Shown here one piece after another: positions 10,323 through 20,105 of a stretch of DNA of 64,000 nucleotides. Location of the stretch: assembly GCA_029204225.1 (NCBI GenBank), contig CM055103.1, forward strand, positions 56,563,078 to 56,627,077, given 5' to 3'. Position 1 is the stretch's first letter. The number at the start of each line of letters is the position of its first letter. Source of the stretch: Diphasiastrum complanatum (taxonomy: Eukaryota; Streptophyta; Lycopodiopsida; Lycopodiales; Lycopodiaceae). Made by a program: the position numbers and the translations under genes. A model generated the notes under the pieces. It had not been told where the DNA came from. It ran no database searches and saw only the letters and a list, made by a program, of their open reading frames with translations.

Positions 10323-11283
10323 ATGAGAGAGCTGGTTCACAATGCATTGTGTGGCATTGCAGAACCCTATCAGATGTTTGTGAGCGGAATAGCTTCAAGA
10401 GAAAGATTGCCAACCTTTGACGAGCTCACAAGAAGCTTAAAATCATTGGTCAAAAATCAGACAGGTAGGAAGATCAAAGTCCTAAGATCGGATAGTGGAG
10501 GTGAGTACAAGTCTAATGACTTCAATGATCTTTGTGATCAATGTGGGACTAAAAGACAATTTGTGAGCTCATACTCCTGCTCTCAATGGTGTAGCTGAGC
10601 GCAAGAATCGTACGATTGTGGAAAGTGCCAAATCTATGCTAGCTAAGATGAAACTACCAAAAGATTTTTGGTCAGAAACATGTAGCACGACAGTCTATCT
10701 TCAAAATAGAAGTCCTACCATTGCCATACCAAAGATAACACCTGAGGAAACATTCACGAAGAAGAAGCCAAAGGTGAACCACTTGCGAATCTTTGGATGT
10801 AAGGCCTTCGTACACATTCCTAAGGAAGAGAGACGTAAACTTGATGTAAAAGCTATCAAGTGCATATTCCTAGGATATGCTGATCGTGTGAAGGGCTATA
10901 GATGTTTTGATCCAGTGGAAAACAAAATTCATATAAGCCGTGATGTTATCTTTGATGAATCCAAGATGTATGAAGACGAGGATGCTGAGAAGATAGACAC
11001 ATCCACTAGGAAAGATGGTATAGTGAGGAGACCACCTGATGATGGTCCATTCATTGACCTTCCAAGTGATGAACATGAGGATACATCTCAAGATACTACT
11101 ACTCAATCTCAAGAAACAGGTTGGAGAGGTAGGGACAAACCTTTTGGTGCAAGAAGGATTGAAGTTGCAGGTGACAAACGCAAGGAGAAGGATGTACCGT
11201 GGGATACATTTTCACCAGGAAGGCGATCACCTAACAAGAAGCTCCCTAAGTGGTTTGAGAGATGTTGGAGAGCCGCGACATAG
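10323..11283 (+). pseudogene. copia X gag end fused to integrase
   Basis: Two consecutive frames (10323-10598 and 10618-11283) encode a gag C-terminal piece joined to the second half of the integrase core. They run through RSDSGGEY, then in another frame NGVAERKNRTIVESAKSM and FGCKAFVHIPKEERRKLDVK. The CCHC knuckle, protease, zinc domain and first catalytic Asp are missing through an internal deletion of roughly 1 kb. A frameshift lies between QFVSSYS and NGVAERKN. The second frame stops at 11283, where RT continues in an overlapping frame. Confidence 0.85.
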
Positions 11284-12910
11284 ATGACTTTTCAGGATCA
11301 TCTAACCAGGGAGAGCTACGAAGATCAACAAGAGAGAAGACACTACCTGAAAGGTATGAAGCAAATTATGCTCTCTTATCTGGCATTATTCAAAGCAAAG
11401 AACCTTCGACTTATGGTGAAGCGAAGGATGATGACATTTGGGTCAAGGCCATGGGAGAGGAGATGGAGTCAATTGCTAAGCATAGCACATGGGACTTAGT
11501 AGAACCACCAGTTGGCAAGAAACCCATTGGTTGCAAATGGGTATACAGGACTAAGTACCATGCAGATGGAAGTATAGCAAAGCACAAAGCAAGATTGGTG
11601 ATCAAAGGGTACGCACAAAATAAAGACATCAAGTATGAGGAGACCTTTGCGTCAGTTTGTAAGTGGAATACTTTACATCTACTTATTGCTTTAGCTTCAC
11701 ATTTTGGTTGGCCTTTGCATCAGATGGATGTAAAATCTACTTTTCTAAATGGTGAGTTAGAAGAAGAAGTGTTCATGGATCAACCTGAAGGCTTTGTAAC
11801 GAAGGGACAGGAAAATAAAGTATGTCGCTTGAAGAAAGCACTTTATGGTCTTAAACAAGCACCACGTGCGTGGTATAGCAGGATTGATGCCTACTTTTGT
11901 TCAAAAGGAATGATGAGAACACATTTTGATCCAAATCCATATGTCTTATGCTTTGATGGTATGGTTGCTTTGATTGCTCTTTATGTTGATGACTTGATTA
12001 TTACGGAAAATAATCAAGAGATGATAGACATGATCAAGAAAGACCTCATGGAACAATTCGAGATGACAAATCTCAGCCTGATGCATTACTGTCTTGGAGT
12101 AGAAGTGTGGCAAAAAGGACATGAAGTGGGTTTAACACAGATTAAGTATGTCAAAGAGTTGCTGCACAGGTTTAGGTTGCAGGATTGCAAACCAGTAAAC
12201 ACTCCTATTGAACCAGGTAAAAAGCTTTCTAAGCTTGATGAGTCACAGTCATTTGATGCTACGCTATATAGACAATTAGTAGGGAGCTTGATTTACCTTA
12301 CCACGACTAGACCAGATATATGCTATCTTGTTGACATTGTAAGTCAGTTTATGGCAGCACCTATGGAAATGCATTGGAAGGCAGCTAAACGCATTTTGCA
12401 TTATGTGAAAGGCACTTCAGAGTATGGCTTGATTTACAGGAAGCATGATGGTTTACCTGAGTTGTGTGGCTATGTGGATGCGGATTGGGAGAGTGACTAT
12501 GATGATCGTAGATCCACCACAGGGTATGTATTCCAGTTTTGTGGTAGTTGCTTTTCCTGGTCTAGTAAGAAGCAAAGTACAATTGCTCTTTCCACCACAG
12601 AAGCAGAGTATAAGGCAATGTGTAGTGCAACACAGGAAGCTATATGGTTGAGACAAATCTTGGAAGAAATTGGCATGAAGCAGAAATATCCCACGACTTT
12701 ACATAGCGACTAGCAAAGAATCCAGTGTTCCATGCGAGAACTAAACACATTGAGATTCAGTATCACTTCATACGTGAGAGGCTGCTGAGTCGTGAAATTC
12801 ATGTTGTTCATTGTAGCACATAAGAACAACTAGCTAATATTTTCACTAAACCACTTACTGGAGAAAAGTTTGATAAGTTTAGATCAAAGCTTTCTGTACT
12901 TAAAGTTTGT
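11262..12910 (+). pseudogene. copia X reverse transcriptase and RNase H
   Basis: The 483-residue frame to 12713 contains the RT entry block (IGCKWVYRTKY), YGLKQAPRAWYSRI, the catalytic YVDD at residues 241-244 and RNase H (DADWESDYDDRRSTTGYVF, TTEAEYKAM). A small deletion after LHSD at 12713 removes the NQSAIALAK region and introduces a stop. The remaining RNase H tail (NPVFHARTKHIEIQYHFIRERL) continues to about 12910 with another stop near 12822. All RT motifs read well, but the polyprotein is no longer continuous. Confidence 0.88.
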
Positions 12911-12967
12911 TGACTTTAAAGCTATGTATATGACTGTATAAAAAGTAGACTCTACTTTAAGGGAGAG

Positions 12968-13240
12968 AGTTAGAATTAAAGTAGAATCACTGTGTTACTG
13001 TACTATGGGTCCTATCGGTGGATAAGGATCAGTTGGCCTTGCCACGAGGTAAGTCGATGGGACACGTGTCCCACCAATGGCAACTTGGGTCATGCATGGG
13101 TTGCCTGAGTGAACAACTATATATACAGTGTAATTTCATTTTGAGAAATACAGTTGCTATGTGAGCTTGCTGTGGAGAGTGTTTTATGTCTGTGTTACTG
13201 TGTAGCATGATTTGTGTTCCTATGCAAAGCCAATTCTAAG
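12968..13240 (+). repeat. 3' LTR of copia X (273 bp)
   Basis: It lies after the purine tract TTTAAGGGAGAG. It begins AGTTAGAATTAAAG and ends CAATTCTAAG, so its ends form an 8-bp inverted pair (TTAGAATT/AATTCTAA) and not the usual TG...CA. A TATATATA-containing motif near 13119 is a plausible promoter. The same 273-bp LTR appears in reverse at 26300-26572. The bases TGGTC that follow (13241-13245) match the flank of that other LTR. Confidence 0.87.
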
Positions 13241-13380
13241 TGGTCCTTCATCATCGCCATACAAAGTAGAATCCATAACATCATCATCAAGAATGTTAGA
13301 TCCATCTACATCATCATCAATAATACTTGAAGATACTTTTGTAATGTTCCCTTCATAAAAAATGACATCTCTACCAATAA
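13241..13380 (-). mobile_element. copia Y fragment, integrase C-terminal linker (5' side of the X insertion)
   Basis: The minus-strand sequence matches the C/D-family integrase-to-RT linker: GRDVIFYEGNI followed by SNILDDDVMDS and ending at GDDEGP. The same linker continues from GPSSSQKPRR at 26574 on the plus strand, 13 kb away. The two pieces are best read as one copia that X entered in antisense and that was later divided by an inversion. Confidence 0.75.
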
Positions 13381-14162
13381 TCTTTCTTTGAATTTATTTT
13401 GTAAATTCATTTCATCTCTTCTTAAACGGTCAATGAGTGAAATGAAAAGAAGTATTGATGCATCCGCTGTAGAGGTATCAAAGGCTGCTCCATAATACGA
13501 TATGGACGATGGCCAAAGTTGCCAAGCAAGTATTATCGAAGCAAGTCTTCGCAAATTGTATCCAAAGATAAAGTGGTGATGAGGTCAAATGAGAGTGCTC
13601 TCTCTCGTGGGAATTCTAGTTGCCCTATGATTGATAGTCCCACATATGACCAGATCTTTCAAGTTACGAAAAAGAAAGATCAAGATGGTCAAAAACTATA
13701 CGACAAAACTTTTCTAGCAAAATATCTTTTGGATCAGCATGCAATATTTCTTTCCGATTTACGGAAAGTGAAAATGTGGTTTAGAGGTAAGTTCGATGGA
13801 TTACAAGATCTAGGTCCAAGCCGTTGGAAAAGCAAAAAATAAAAGACATAATTAAGAATAATATCCATGAAATCACACCTTTGAGTTTTCCAGGAGCCAG
13901 CTATTTATGAAAAGAAGTAGACATATACCTTTGGGTACTTGTCTCCATTTAATCTAAAAGAAAGTATGTAAATAAAAAAATCAAAAGTTGGTGACTTGTG
14001 ATGATACAAGTCTTAAATCGAAGGTGAGTTATTTGATAGTAATCATGAAAAGCAAGCTTTTGATTTTCAAACACAGGTCCAATTTGAATATCGTTTTTTT
14101 TATGAGACATCAAAATTGACTTTGAGTGAATGTTGTTTTTTCTTAAACTTCGGAAAGTGCAG
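13381..14162 (+). other. unrecognised sequence with one 107-residue open frame
   Basis: An open frame at 13519-13842 encodes a lysine-rich product with segments such as SPTYDQIFQVTKKKDQDGQKLYDK and HAIFLSDLRKVKMWFRGKF. It has some feel of a plant transposon-associated or nuclear protein, but I cannot assign a family. The sequence after it is AT-rich and may be intron. Element D interrupts this region further on. Confidence 0.3.
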
Positions 14163-14219
14163 GAAAACGATAAGCTTGAAAGTCTTGTCATAGAGGCCGA
14201 GTAGGCACATAGTGATGAG
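14163..14219 (+). pseudogene. exon-like unit 1 of an unknown gene
   Basis: Fifty-seven bases lie between an AG acceptor (GAAAGTGCAG) and a GTACCAG donor and encode an acidic peptide ending HSDE, with one internal TAG. A similar unit occurs at 20571-20624, beyond element D, with the same start (GAAAAC/GAAGAT), the same end (GATGAG/GACGAG then GTAC) and a similar following intron. The two look like a tandemly duplicated exon. Element D inserted in the intron between them. Confidence 0.4.
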
Positions 14220-14244
14220 GTACCAGTTTTAACGACTTGATTTT

Positions 14245-14897
14245 TGTGAAAAATTGTCAACTAGTAGTATTTTCCTAACTTGAGATTTTGTAGGCCTATG
14301 GCCAAATAAAAGTTAGAGATAGGTTCATACATGTATGTAGAGGCCCAAAGTATGTGTACACTACTTTTGAGGTCACATTAATTAGAGGAGGTCGAGTGTG
14401 GAGCTCTTCTATTGGCTCATAATTTGGTGCATTCCTATTTGACCAAATTTCTAGGTATATGGGTGAATCCTATTGGACCCCAATTTTAGCCTATCATAAG
14501 ACAAGTGGCCAAGAGGCACTATGGCTGCTATAAATAGCCATCTCCACGAGTATGTACACATCTCATTTTCATTCTATTGAATGAATGTTATGCTCTTTGA
14601 AGGTCCATCTTCTTCTCTCTCACTTTTTTGTTCATATCTTGCATTCTAGCCACTAGAATTGTGATTTCTTTGTTGCTATGGCTTCACACGTGTGAAATGC
14701 AGGTTGTAGGCTCTGAAGTACGGACAGGGACAGCAAGTTTCTGTTTGTGGAAGCTTATGATCAGATTTTGATGTTTAGTTGATGTTTAGTATGCTTAACA
14801 TCACAATTTCTATCATTTTTTCAATCTAGATGTGCATAACTTCCATGGCCAAGATCTTTATGAAACTTTAGCATCTTTTGGATCTGAGTTTTTCACA
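14245..14897 (+). repeat. 5' LTR of copia D
   Basis: The LTR carries a clear TATA box, CTATAAATAG at 14528-14537, followed by a TC-rich leader near 14610. It also holds the perfect palindrome TTCACACGTGTGAA at 14693-14706 and GTACGGAC at about 14727, a pair also found in other copia families here. Confidence 0.95.
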
Positions 14898-14909
14898 TGG
14901 TATCAGAGC
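14898..14909 (+). promoter_or_regulatory. primer-binding site of copia D
   Basis: TGGTATCAGAGC follows the LTR end without a gap and matches the initiator Met-tRNA 3' end. The leader that follows is about 600 bp. Confidence 0.93.
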
Positions 14910-15506
14910 ATTAGGCGGCCAAATGTGCAGGTTTTGCCAGATTTAGAAGAGATTTGTGGGCGAGTTTGCTTTTGTAGCATTCCAATCAAGTTTCTAGCTA
15001 AAAATCTTGTTGATTTATGTGTAGAAATTGGATCTTTGTGATCAAAACATCATTTGTATGCATTTCAATTGAAGTAGGGCGAATTCCCTCTGTACTTATC
15101 AGAATAAGGAGACAAAAATTGTTTTGGAAAGAGGGAGATGCAAGATCCAACAAGATCCTATTAGTTTTCCATTCTAGCATATAGTTTTTTGATTCAATTT
15201 CTTGCTTCTTCATGTCAAAAACTTCAAAATTGATGTAACCCTCTGATTTTCAGTTTGCTGAATGATTCAAGAGTGTATTTCAATCTTAGGAGTGAGGGAA
15301 AAGCAAGTATATTGAGGTTTGGTCTTGGTTTGATCAAGAAATCATAAAACTAGTGGCTAAAATTAAGGAAAAAGTGAGGAAAAGAGAGAAAAAGTAAGGT
15401 TTTAGGTTCCAAATCTTTGTGATTTCTTCTTGTGTTTCATTTGTTGATTCAAGAGAGTGCTTAGTGCATTGGAACAGGTCAAAGATCAGAGATCAATCAT
15501 TGCAAC

Positions 15507-18500
15507 ATGGCTACAAATGGAGGCTACATGTTGGAAAGCAATGATAGGCTTACCTCCCTCAACTATTCTACTTGGAAAGTAAGGATGGAGTCTTTGCTTG
15601 AGATGAATGAGTTGATGGATATTGTTGTAGGTGTGGAGGAGAGACCTTTGGCACCTCAAGAACAATTGAGGTATGACAAGAGGGCAAAGAAAGCCCTTCA
15701 CATGATCAAGATGAATGTGACAAATGAGCTTATCAAAGAGGTTGGTAAGTGCACATCATCTAGTGAAGCTTGGGAAGCCTTGAAGAAGGTTTATGAATCC
15801 AAGTCTACTTCTAGAGTGTTGACTTTAAGAAGGCAAATCTTTTCTTGTATGCAAAAGAAGAGTGAGAATGGACATGCTTTTGTTTTGAGAGTTAAAGCAT
15901 TGAATGATGAGTTAGCATGCATTAATGATGGCATAAATAATGAGGAGCTTGTTCAAGTGATTCTCAATGGCTTGTTGGATGATCATGCTAATCTTGTTCA
16001 AAGTTATGCTATCCAAAAATGTTTACCAAGTGTTGGAGACTTGCAAGAGGTCTTGTTGGCTGAAGAATTCAGGTTGCAAGCAAGAGTGGGAGCATCTTCT
16101 ACATCTCAAGGAGGAGAAGAGGAGGCAATGTTCTCTAAAGGCAAGTTCAAGGGCAAAGGTAAAAGCAATTGGTCTAAAGGGCAAGACCAAGGTGAGCACT
16201 CTACTTTTGGCAAAAAGAAGGATAGATCTAAGCTAAAATGTTTCTATTGTGGAGTCAAAGGGCATTTTGCTAGTGATTGTTTTAAGAAAAAGAGGGATCA
16301 AGGGGAAAAGCAAACCAATCTAACTATTGATGAGGGTGGGGATGAGCTTCTTTCAAATGATGCTTTTGTTATGTCATCTTGCTTGTTGGCTAATCATGGA
16401 GACATTGATCCTTGGTGGATTGATAGTGGAGCCACTTCTCATATGACATATCATAAAGAGTATTTTTCATCTTTAATGGCATTTGATGGTGATAGGAAGG
16501 TAATCTATACCGCAAATGATGGTGAGTGTGCAATCAAGGGGATTGGCACAATTCCTATTTCACTTTCTACAAATAGGAATATAGAATTGAAAGATGTTTT
16601 GCTCATTCCATCCATTACCAAGAACTTACTTAGTGTAAGCCAAATGCTTGACAAAGGATTCAAAGTTGAGTTTGATGGTGATGCTTGCTTGATCAAAAAG
16701 GGGTGTAGTATCATTGCAAAAGGGAAAAGGCAAGGGAAATTGTTCAAGCTTGATGCATGTGTTGTTGCTAACCAAGTTGGATGCATGGCAAATGAACAAA
16801 TGTCAATTCAAGAGGTATGGCATAAAAGGATGGGACATCTCAACTACAAGGCCTTGGAGGTAATAGCCAAAAAGGAGGTAGTAAGGGGACTTCCCAAGTC
16901 TCTTACTTGCTTGAATCATGTTTGTGAAGAATGTGCTTTGACTAAATCACATAGATTGCCATATACTAGATCTATATCTAGATCTAAGATGCCTTTTTCT
17001 CTCTTGCATTCGGATATTCATGGTGTTACTACAATTAGCAATGGAGGTGCTAAGATGTATGTAACTTTCATTGATGATTTTAGTAGATTTTGTTGGGTTT
17101 ATCTACTAAAGAGCAAGGATGAGGTGTTTGATGTGTTTGTCAAGTTCAAAGTTGCTATTGAGACTCAATTTACAACCAAAATCAAATGCTTGAGGAGCGA
17201 CAATGGTGGTGAATACATTTCTAACAAATTCAAAGCCTTTTGCGATGAGCATGGGATCAAGAGGGAGTACACATGTCCAAGAACACCACAACAAAATGGA
17301 GTGGCCGAGAGGAAGAATAGAACCTTGTGTGAGAGTGCAAAGGCAATGAGATTGAATGCTAATCTTCCTAAACCTTTTTGGAGTGATGCTTTGTTGTGTG
17401 CAAATTTCCTATGCAATAGATGGCCAAGTGTTGTATTGGAAGGAAAAACCCCTTTTGAAGCTTTGTTTGGTACGAAGCCTAATGTCAAGTTTCTAAGAAC
17501 TTTTGGATGCATTTGCTACTTCAACATTACTCTTGATGATAGAACTAAGGAGGATCCATCTTCAAGAAAGGGCATTTTTGTTGGTTATAGTGAAGTAAGC
17601 AAAGCATATAGGATTTATGTTCCTTCAATCAAGAAAGTGTTCACAAGTAGGGATGTCATTTTTGATGAAGGTAACATTCCAAAAGTTGTTTCAAGTGATG
17701 ATGGTGTTGTTGCAACTAATGTGCTTGATGACAATGGAGTTGATGACACATTGGATGTGGATGTTGAAGAAGCCTCTTCAAGTCAAATTCCAAGGAGAAC
17801 TCCAAGGCATAAAGTGAAACCCTCAAGGCTCACTTATGATGGCAAAGGTAAGCAAGTGGTGGATGGATCCAACTATGCTTTCCTAACTTCTTTTGATGTA
17901 CCTTCATGTGTAGATGAAGCAAGGCAAGAAGAGGAATGGATCCAAGCAATGGATCTTGAGTTTGAAGCACTTATGAAGAACAACACATGGAGATTGGTGG
18001 AGCTTCCAAAGGGCAAAAGTGCAATTGGATGCAAATGGATCTTCAAGGTAAAGACAAATCAAGATGGATCTATCAACAAGTTGAAGGCAAGGTTGGTGGC
18101 TAAAGGTTATGCTCAAGAGCATGGCATTGACTATGAGGAAACCTTTGCACCCGTGGCAAAGATGGTGAGCATAAGAGTAATCATTTCCCTTGCAACTCTT
18201 TATGGATGGGATCTTTGGCAATTAGACATTTCTAATGCTTTCTTGAATGGTGATCTTGAAGAGGAAGTCTACATGGAGCAACCCGAGAGCTATGTTTCTC
18301 ATAGCAAGCCTAATCATGTGTGTTTTCTACAAAAAAGTTTGTATGGTCTTAAGCAAGCACCAAGGAGTTGGTATGCTAGGCTTAACTCTTTTCTACTTTC
18401 TCAAAACTTCACTATGAGTGAGTATGATCATTCACTTTACTTTAGAATTAGTGCTAATGATGTTACAATCCTTCTAATTTATGTGGATGACATTATTTTA

Positions 18501-19457
18501 AGTGGAGGGAACAAGGAAGATATAGAAGATATCAAGAAAGCACTAAAAAAGGAATTTGAAGTGCATGATCTTGGTCTTTTGAGCTATATCTTAGGAATAG
18601 AAGTAATTAGAACTTCTCAAATCACTTTTATTTCACAAGAGAAGTATGCTATTTCTATTCTCAATAGATTTCATATGGTAGATGCAAATCCTATTGATAC
18701 ACCTATGGAATCACATGTAAAGCTAACTATAAGAGGTAATGAAAGATCCTTCGAGGACATTACTCTCTATAGGAAGCTAATAGGTTCTCTTATATATCTA
18801 ACCATCACAAGACCTGATTTATCTTATTGTGTTGGTAAATTAAGCCAATTCATGCAAGATCCTAGCATAGAACATTGGAAACTAGGAAAGAGGATCTTGA
18901 GATACATCTCGGGAACAAAAGATTTTGGCATTGTTTATAGAGGCTCATCACCTAACTTATTTGGTTTTTCAGATTCAGATTTTGCAGGAGACCTTATGGA
19001 TAGAAAATCCATAAATGCACATGCTATTTTCATAGGTGATGGAGCTATCTCATGGATGTCGAAGAAACAAGCAACTATATCACTTTCTTCTAGTGAGGCC
19101 GAGTACAAAGCTTTGACATCATGCACAAAGGAGATGGTGTGGATCAAGAGGATGATTATGGAGCTTCATTTGCTGGATTTTTCAGAGAGTCCAATCATCT
19201 TTTGTGACAACCTTTCAGCCCAAAGTCTAGCAAGCAATCCGGTTTTCCATGCAAGGAGCAAACATATCGAGGTGGCTTACCATTTTGTGAGAGAACAAGT
19301 GTTGGCAAAAGAGATCAAGCTTGAACATGTCCCATCAAAGGAATGTGTGGCTGATATCTTTACCAAAGCATTGGGAAAGGACTTATTTTTCAAGCATAGA
19401 ACAAGTCTTGGTGTACTTTCTAAATCTATGCTAAAACTAGTTGAAGAGGGAGTGTGA
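15507..19457 (+). CDS. copia D gag-pol polyprotein
   Basis: A 1316-residue polyprotein with every copia domain in order: UBN2-type Gag; CCHC knuckle from residue 245 (CFYCGVKGHFASDC); protease WWIDSGA near 303-309; integrase zinc domain starting VWHKRMGH near 438; integrase catalytic residues Asp503, Asp565 and Glu601; RT with YVDD at 992-995; and RNase H with DSDFAGD, SSEAEYKAL and SNPVFHARSKHIEV. It is open from the first ATG to the stop, which overlaps the start of the 3' LTR. The start follows an AACATGG context and the conserved gag beginning MATNGGYMLESNDRLTS, also seen in elements H and I. It is likely functional. Confidence 0.96.
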   Translation: MATNGGYMLESNDRLTSLNYSTWKVRMESLLEMNELMDIVVGVEERPLAPQEQLRYDKRAKKALHMIKMNVTNELIKEVGKCTSSSEAWEALKKVYESKSTSRVLTLRRQIFSCMQKKSENGHAFVLRVKALNDELACINDGINNEELVQVILNGLLDDHANLVQSYAIQKCLPSVGDLQEVLLAEEFRLQARVGASSTSQGGEEEAMFSKGKFKGKGKSNWSKGQDQGEHSTFGKKKDRSKLKCFYCGVKGHFASDCFKKKRDQGEKQTNLTIDEGGDELLSNDAFVMSSCLLANHGDIDPWWIDSGATSHMTYHKEYFSSLMAFDGDRKVIYTANDGECAIKGIGTIPISLSTNRNIELKDVLLIPSITKNLLSVSQMLDKGFKVEFDGDACLIKKGCSIIAKGKRQGKLFKLDACVVANQVGCMANEQMSIQEVWHKRMGHLNYKALEVIAKKEVVRGLPKSLTCLNHVCEECALTKSHRLPYTRSISRSKMPFSLLHSDIHGVTTISNGGAKMYVTFIDDFSRFCWVYLLKSKDEVFDVFVKFKVAIETQFTTKIKCLRSDNGGEYISNKFKAFCDEHGIKREYTCPRTPQQNGVAERKNRTLCESAKAMRLNANLPKPFWSDALLCANFLCNRWPSVVLEGKTPFEALFGTKPNVKFLRTFGCICYFNITLDDRTKEDPSSRKGIFVGYSEVSKAYRIYVPSIKKVFTSRDVIFDEGNIPKVVSSDDGVVATNVLDDNGVDDTLDVDVEEASSSQIPRRTPRHKVKPSRLTYDGKGKQVVDGSNYAFLTSFDVPSCVDEARQEEEWIQAMDLEFEALMKNNTWRLVELPKGKSAIGCKWIFKVKTNQDGSINKLKARLVAKGYAQEHGIDYEETFAPVAKMVSIRVIISLATLYGWDLWQLDISNAFLNGDLEEEVYMEQPESYVSHSKPNHVCFLQKSLYGLKQAPRSWYARLNSFLLSQNFTMSEYDHSLYFRISANDVTILLIYVDDIILSGGNKEDIEDIKKALKKEFEVHDLGLLSYILGIEVIRTSQITFISQEKYAISILNRFHMVDANPIDTPMESHVKLTIRGNERSFEDITLYRKLIGSLIYLTITRPDLSYCVGKLSQFMQDPSIEHWKLGKRILRYISGTKDFGIVYRGSSPNLFGFSDSDFAGDLMDRKSINAHAIFIGDGAISWMSKKQATISLSSSEAEYKALTSCTKEMVWIKRMIMELHLLDFSESPIIFCDNLSAQSLASNPVFHARSKHIEVAYHFVREQVLAKEIKLEHVPSKECVADIFTKALGKDLFFKHRTSLGVLSKSMLKLVEEGV

Positions 19458-20105
19458 AAAATTGTCAACTAGTAGTATTTTCCTAACTTGAGATTTTGTA
19501 GGCCTATGGCCAAATAAAAGTTAGAGATAGGTTCATACATGTATGTAGAGGCCCAAAGTATGTGTACACTACTTTTGAGGTCACATTAATTAGAGGAGGT
19601 CGAGTGTGGAGCTCTTCTATTGGCTCATAATTTGGTGCATTCCTATTTGACCAAATTTCTAGGTATATGGGTGAATCCTATTGGACCCCAATTTTAGCCT
19701 ATCATAAGACAAGTGGCCAAGAGGCACTATGGCTGCTATAAATAGCCATCTCCACGAGTATGTACACATCTCATTTTCATTCTATTGAATGAATGTTATG
19801 CTCTTTGAAGGTCCATCTTCTTCTCTCTCACTTTTTTGTTCATATCTTGCATTCTAGCCACTAGAATTGTGATTTCTTTGTTGCTATGGCTTCACACGTG
19901 TGAAATGCAGGTTGTAGGCTCTGAAGTACGGACAGGGACAGCAAGTTTCTGTTTGTGGAAGCTTATGATCAGATTTTGATGTTTAGTTGATGTTTAGTAT
20001 GCTTAACATCACAATTTCTATCATTTTTTCAATCTAGATGTGCATAACTTCCATGGCCAAGATCTTTATGAAACTTTAGCATCTTTTGGATCTGAGTTTT
20101 TCACA
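19453..20105 (+). repeat. 3' LTR of copia D
   Basis: It is 653 bp and identical by eye to the 5' LTR. The purine run GAAGAGGGAG precedes it, and ATTTT, the target duplication, follows it. Confidence 0.95.

Larger units (their letters stand above)
10323..13240 (+). mobile_element. copia X, 3' half (gag end, IN, RT, RNase H, LTR)
   Basis: This Tork-like copia segment begins abruptly in gag at RELVHNALCGIAEP and ends with a 273-bp LTR. Its missing 5' half lies in opposite orientation at 24550-26573, whose gag stops at DELHSIGERIG, just before the point where this one starts. A deletion joins gag (LPTFDELT) to integrase (KNQTGRKIKVLRSDSGGEY) near 10440. Frame changes near 10598 and 11275 and a small deletion near 12713 break the polyprotein, so it is dead. 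A minus-strand copia Y fragment follows directly. Confidence 0.88.
14245..20105 (+). mobile_element. intact Ty1/copia LTR retrotransposon D
   Basis: Two 653-bp LTRs (14245-14897 and 19453-20105), identical by eye, flank a full gag-pol frame with PBS and purine tract. The target duplication ATTTT lies at 14240-14244 and 20106-20110. The LTR ends form a 9-bp inverted repeat, TGTGAAAAA/TTTTTCACA. Identity of the LTRs and an open polyprotein make this the youngest insertion in the window. It sits in what looks like an intron. Fragments C, H, I, J and Y and the 29-30 kb chimera belong to the same broad lineage. Confidence 0.97.

Noticed and set aside
10323-10598. Separate small gene next to copia C
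   Set aside because: The frame is copia gag fused to integrase and is the start of the X 3' half, not an independent gene.
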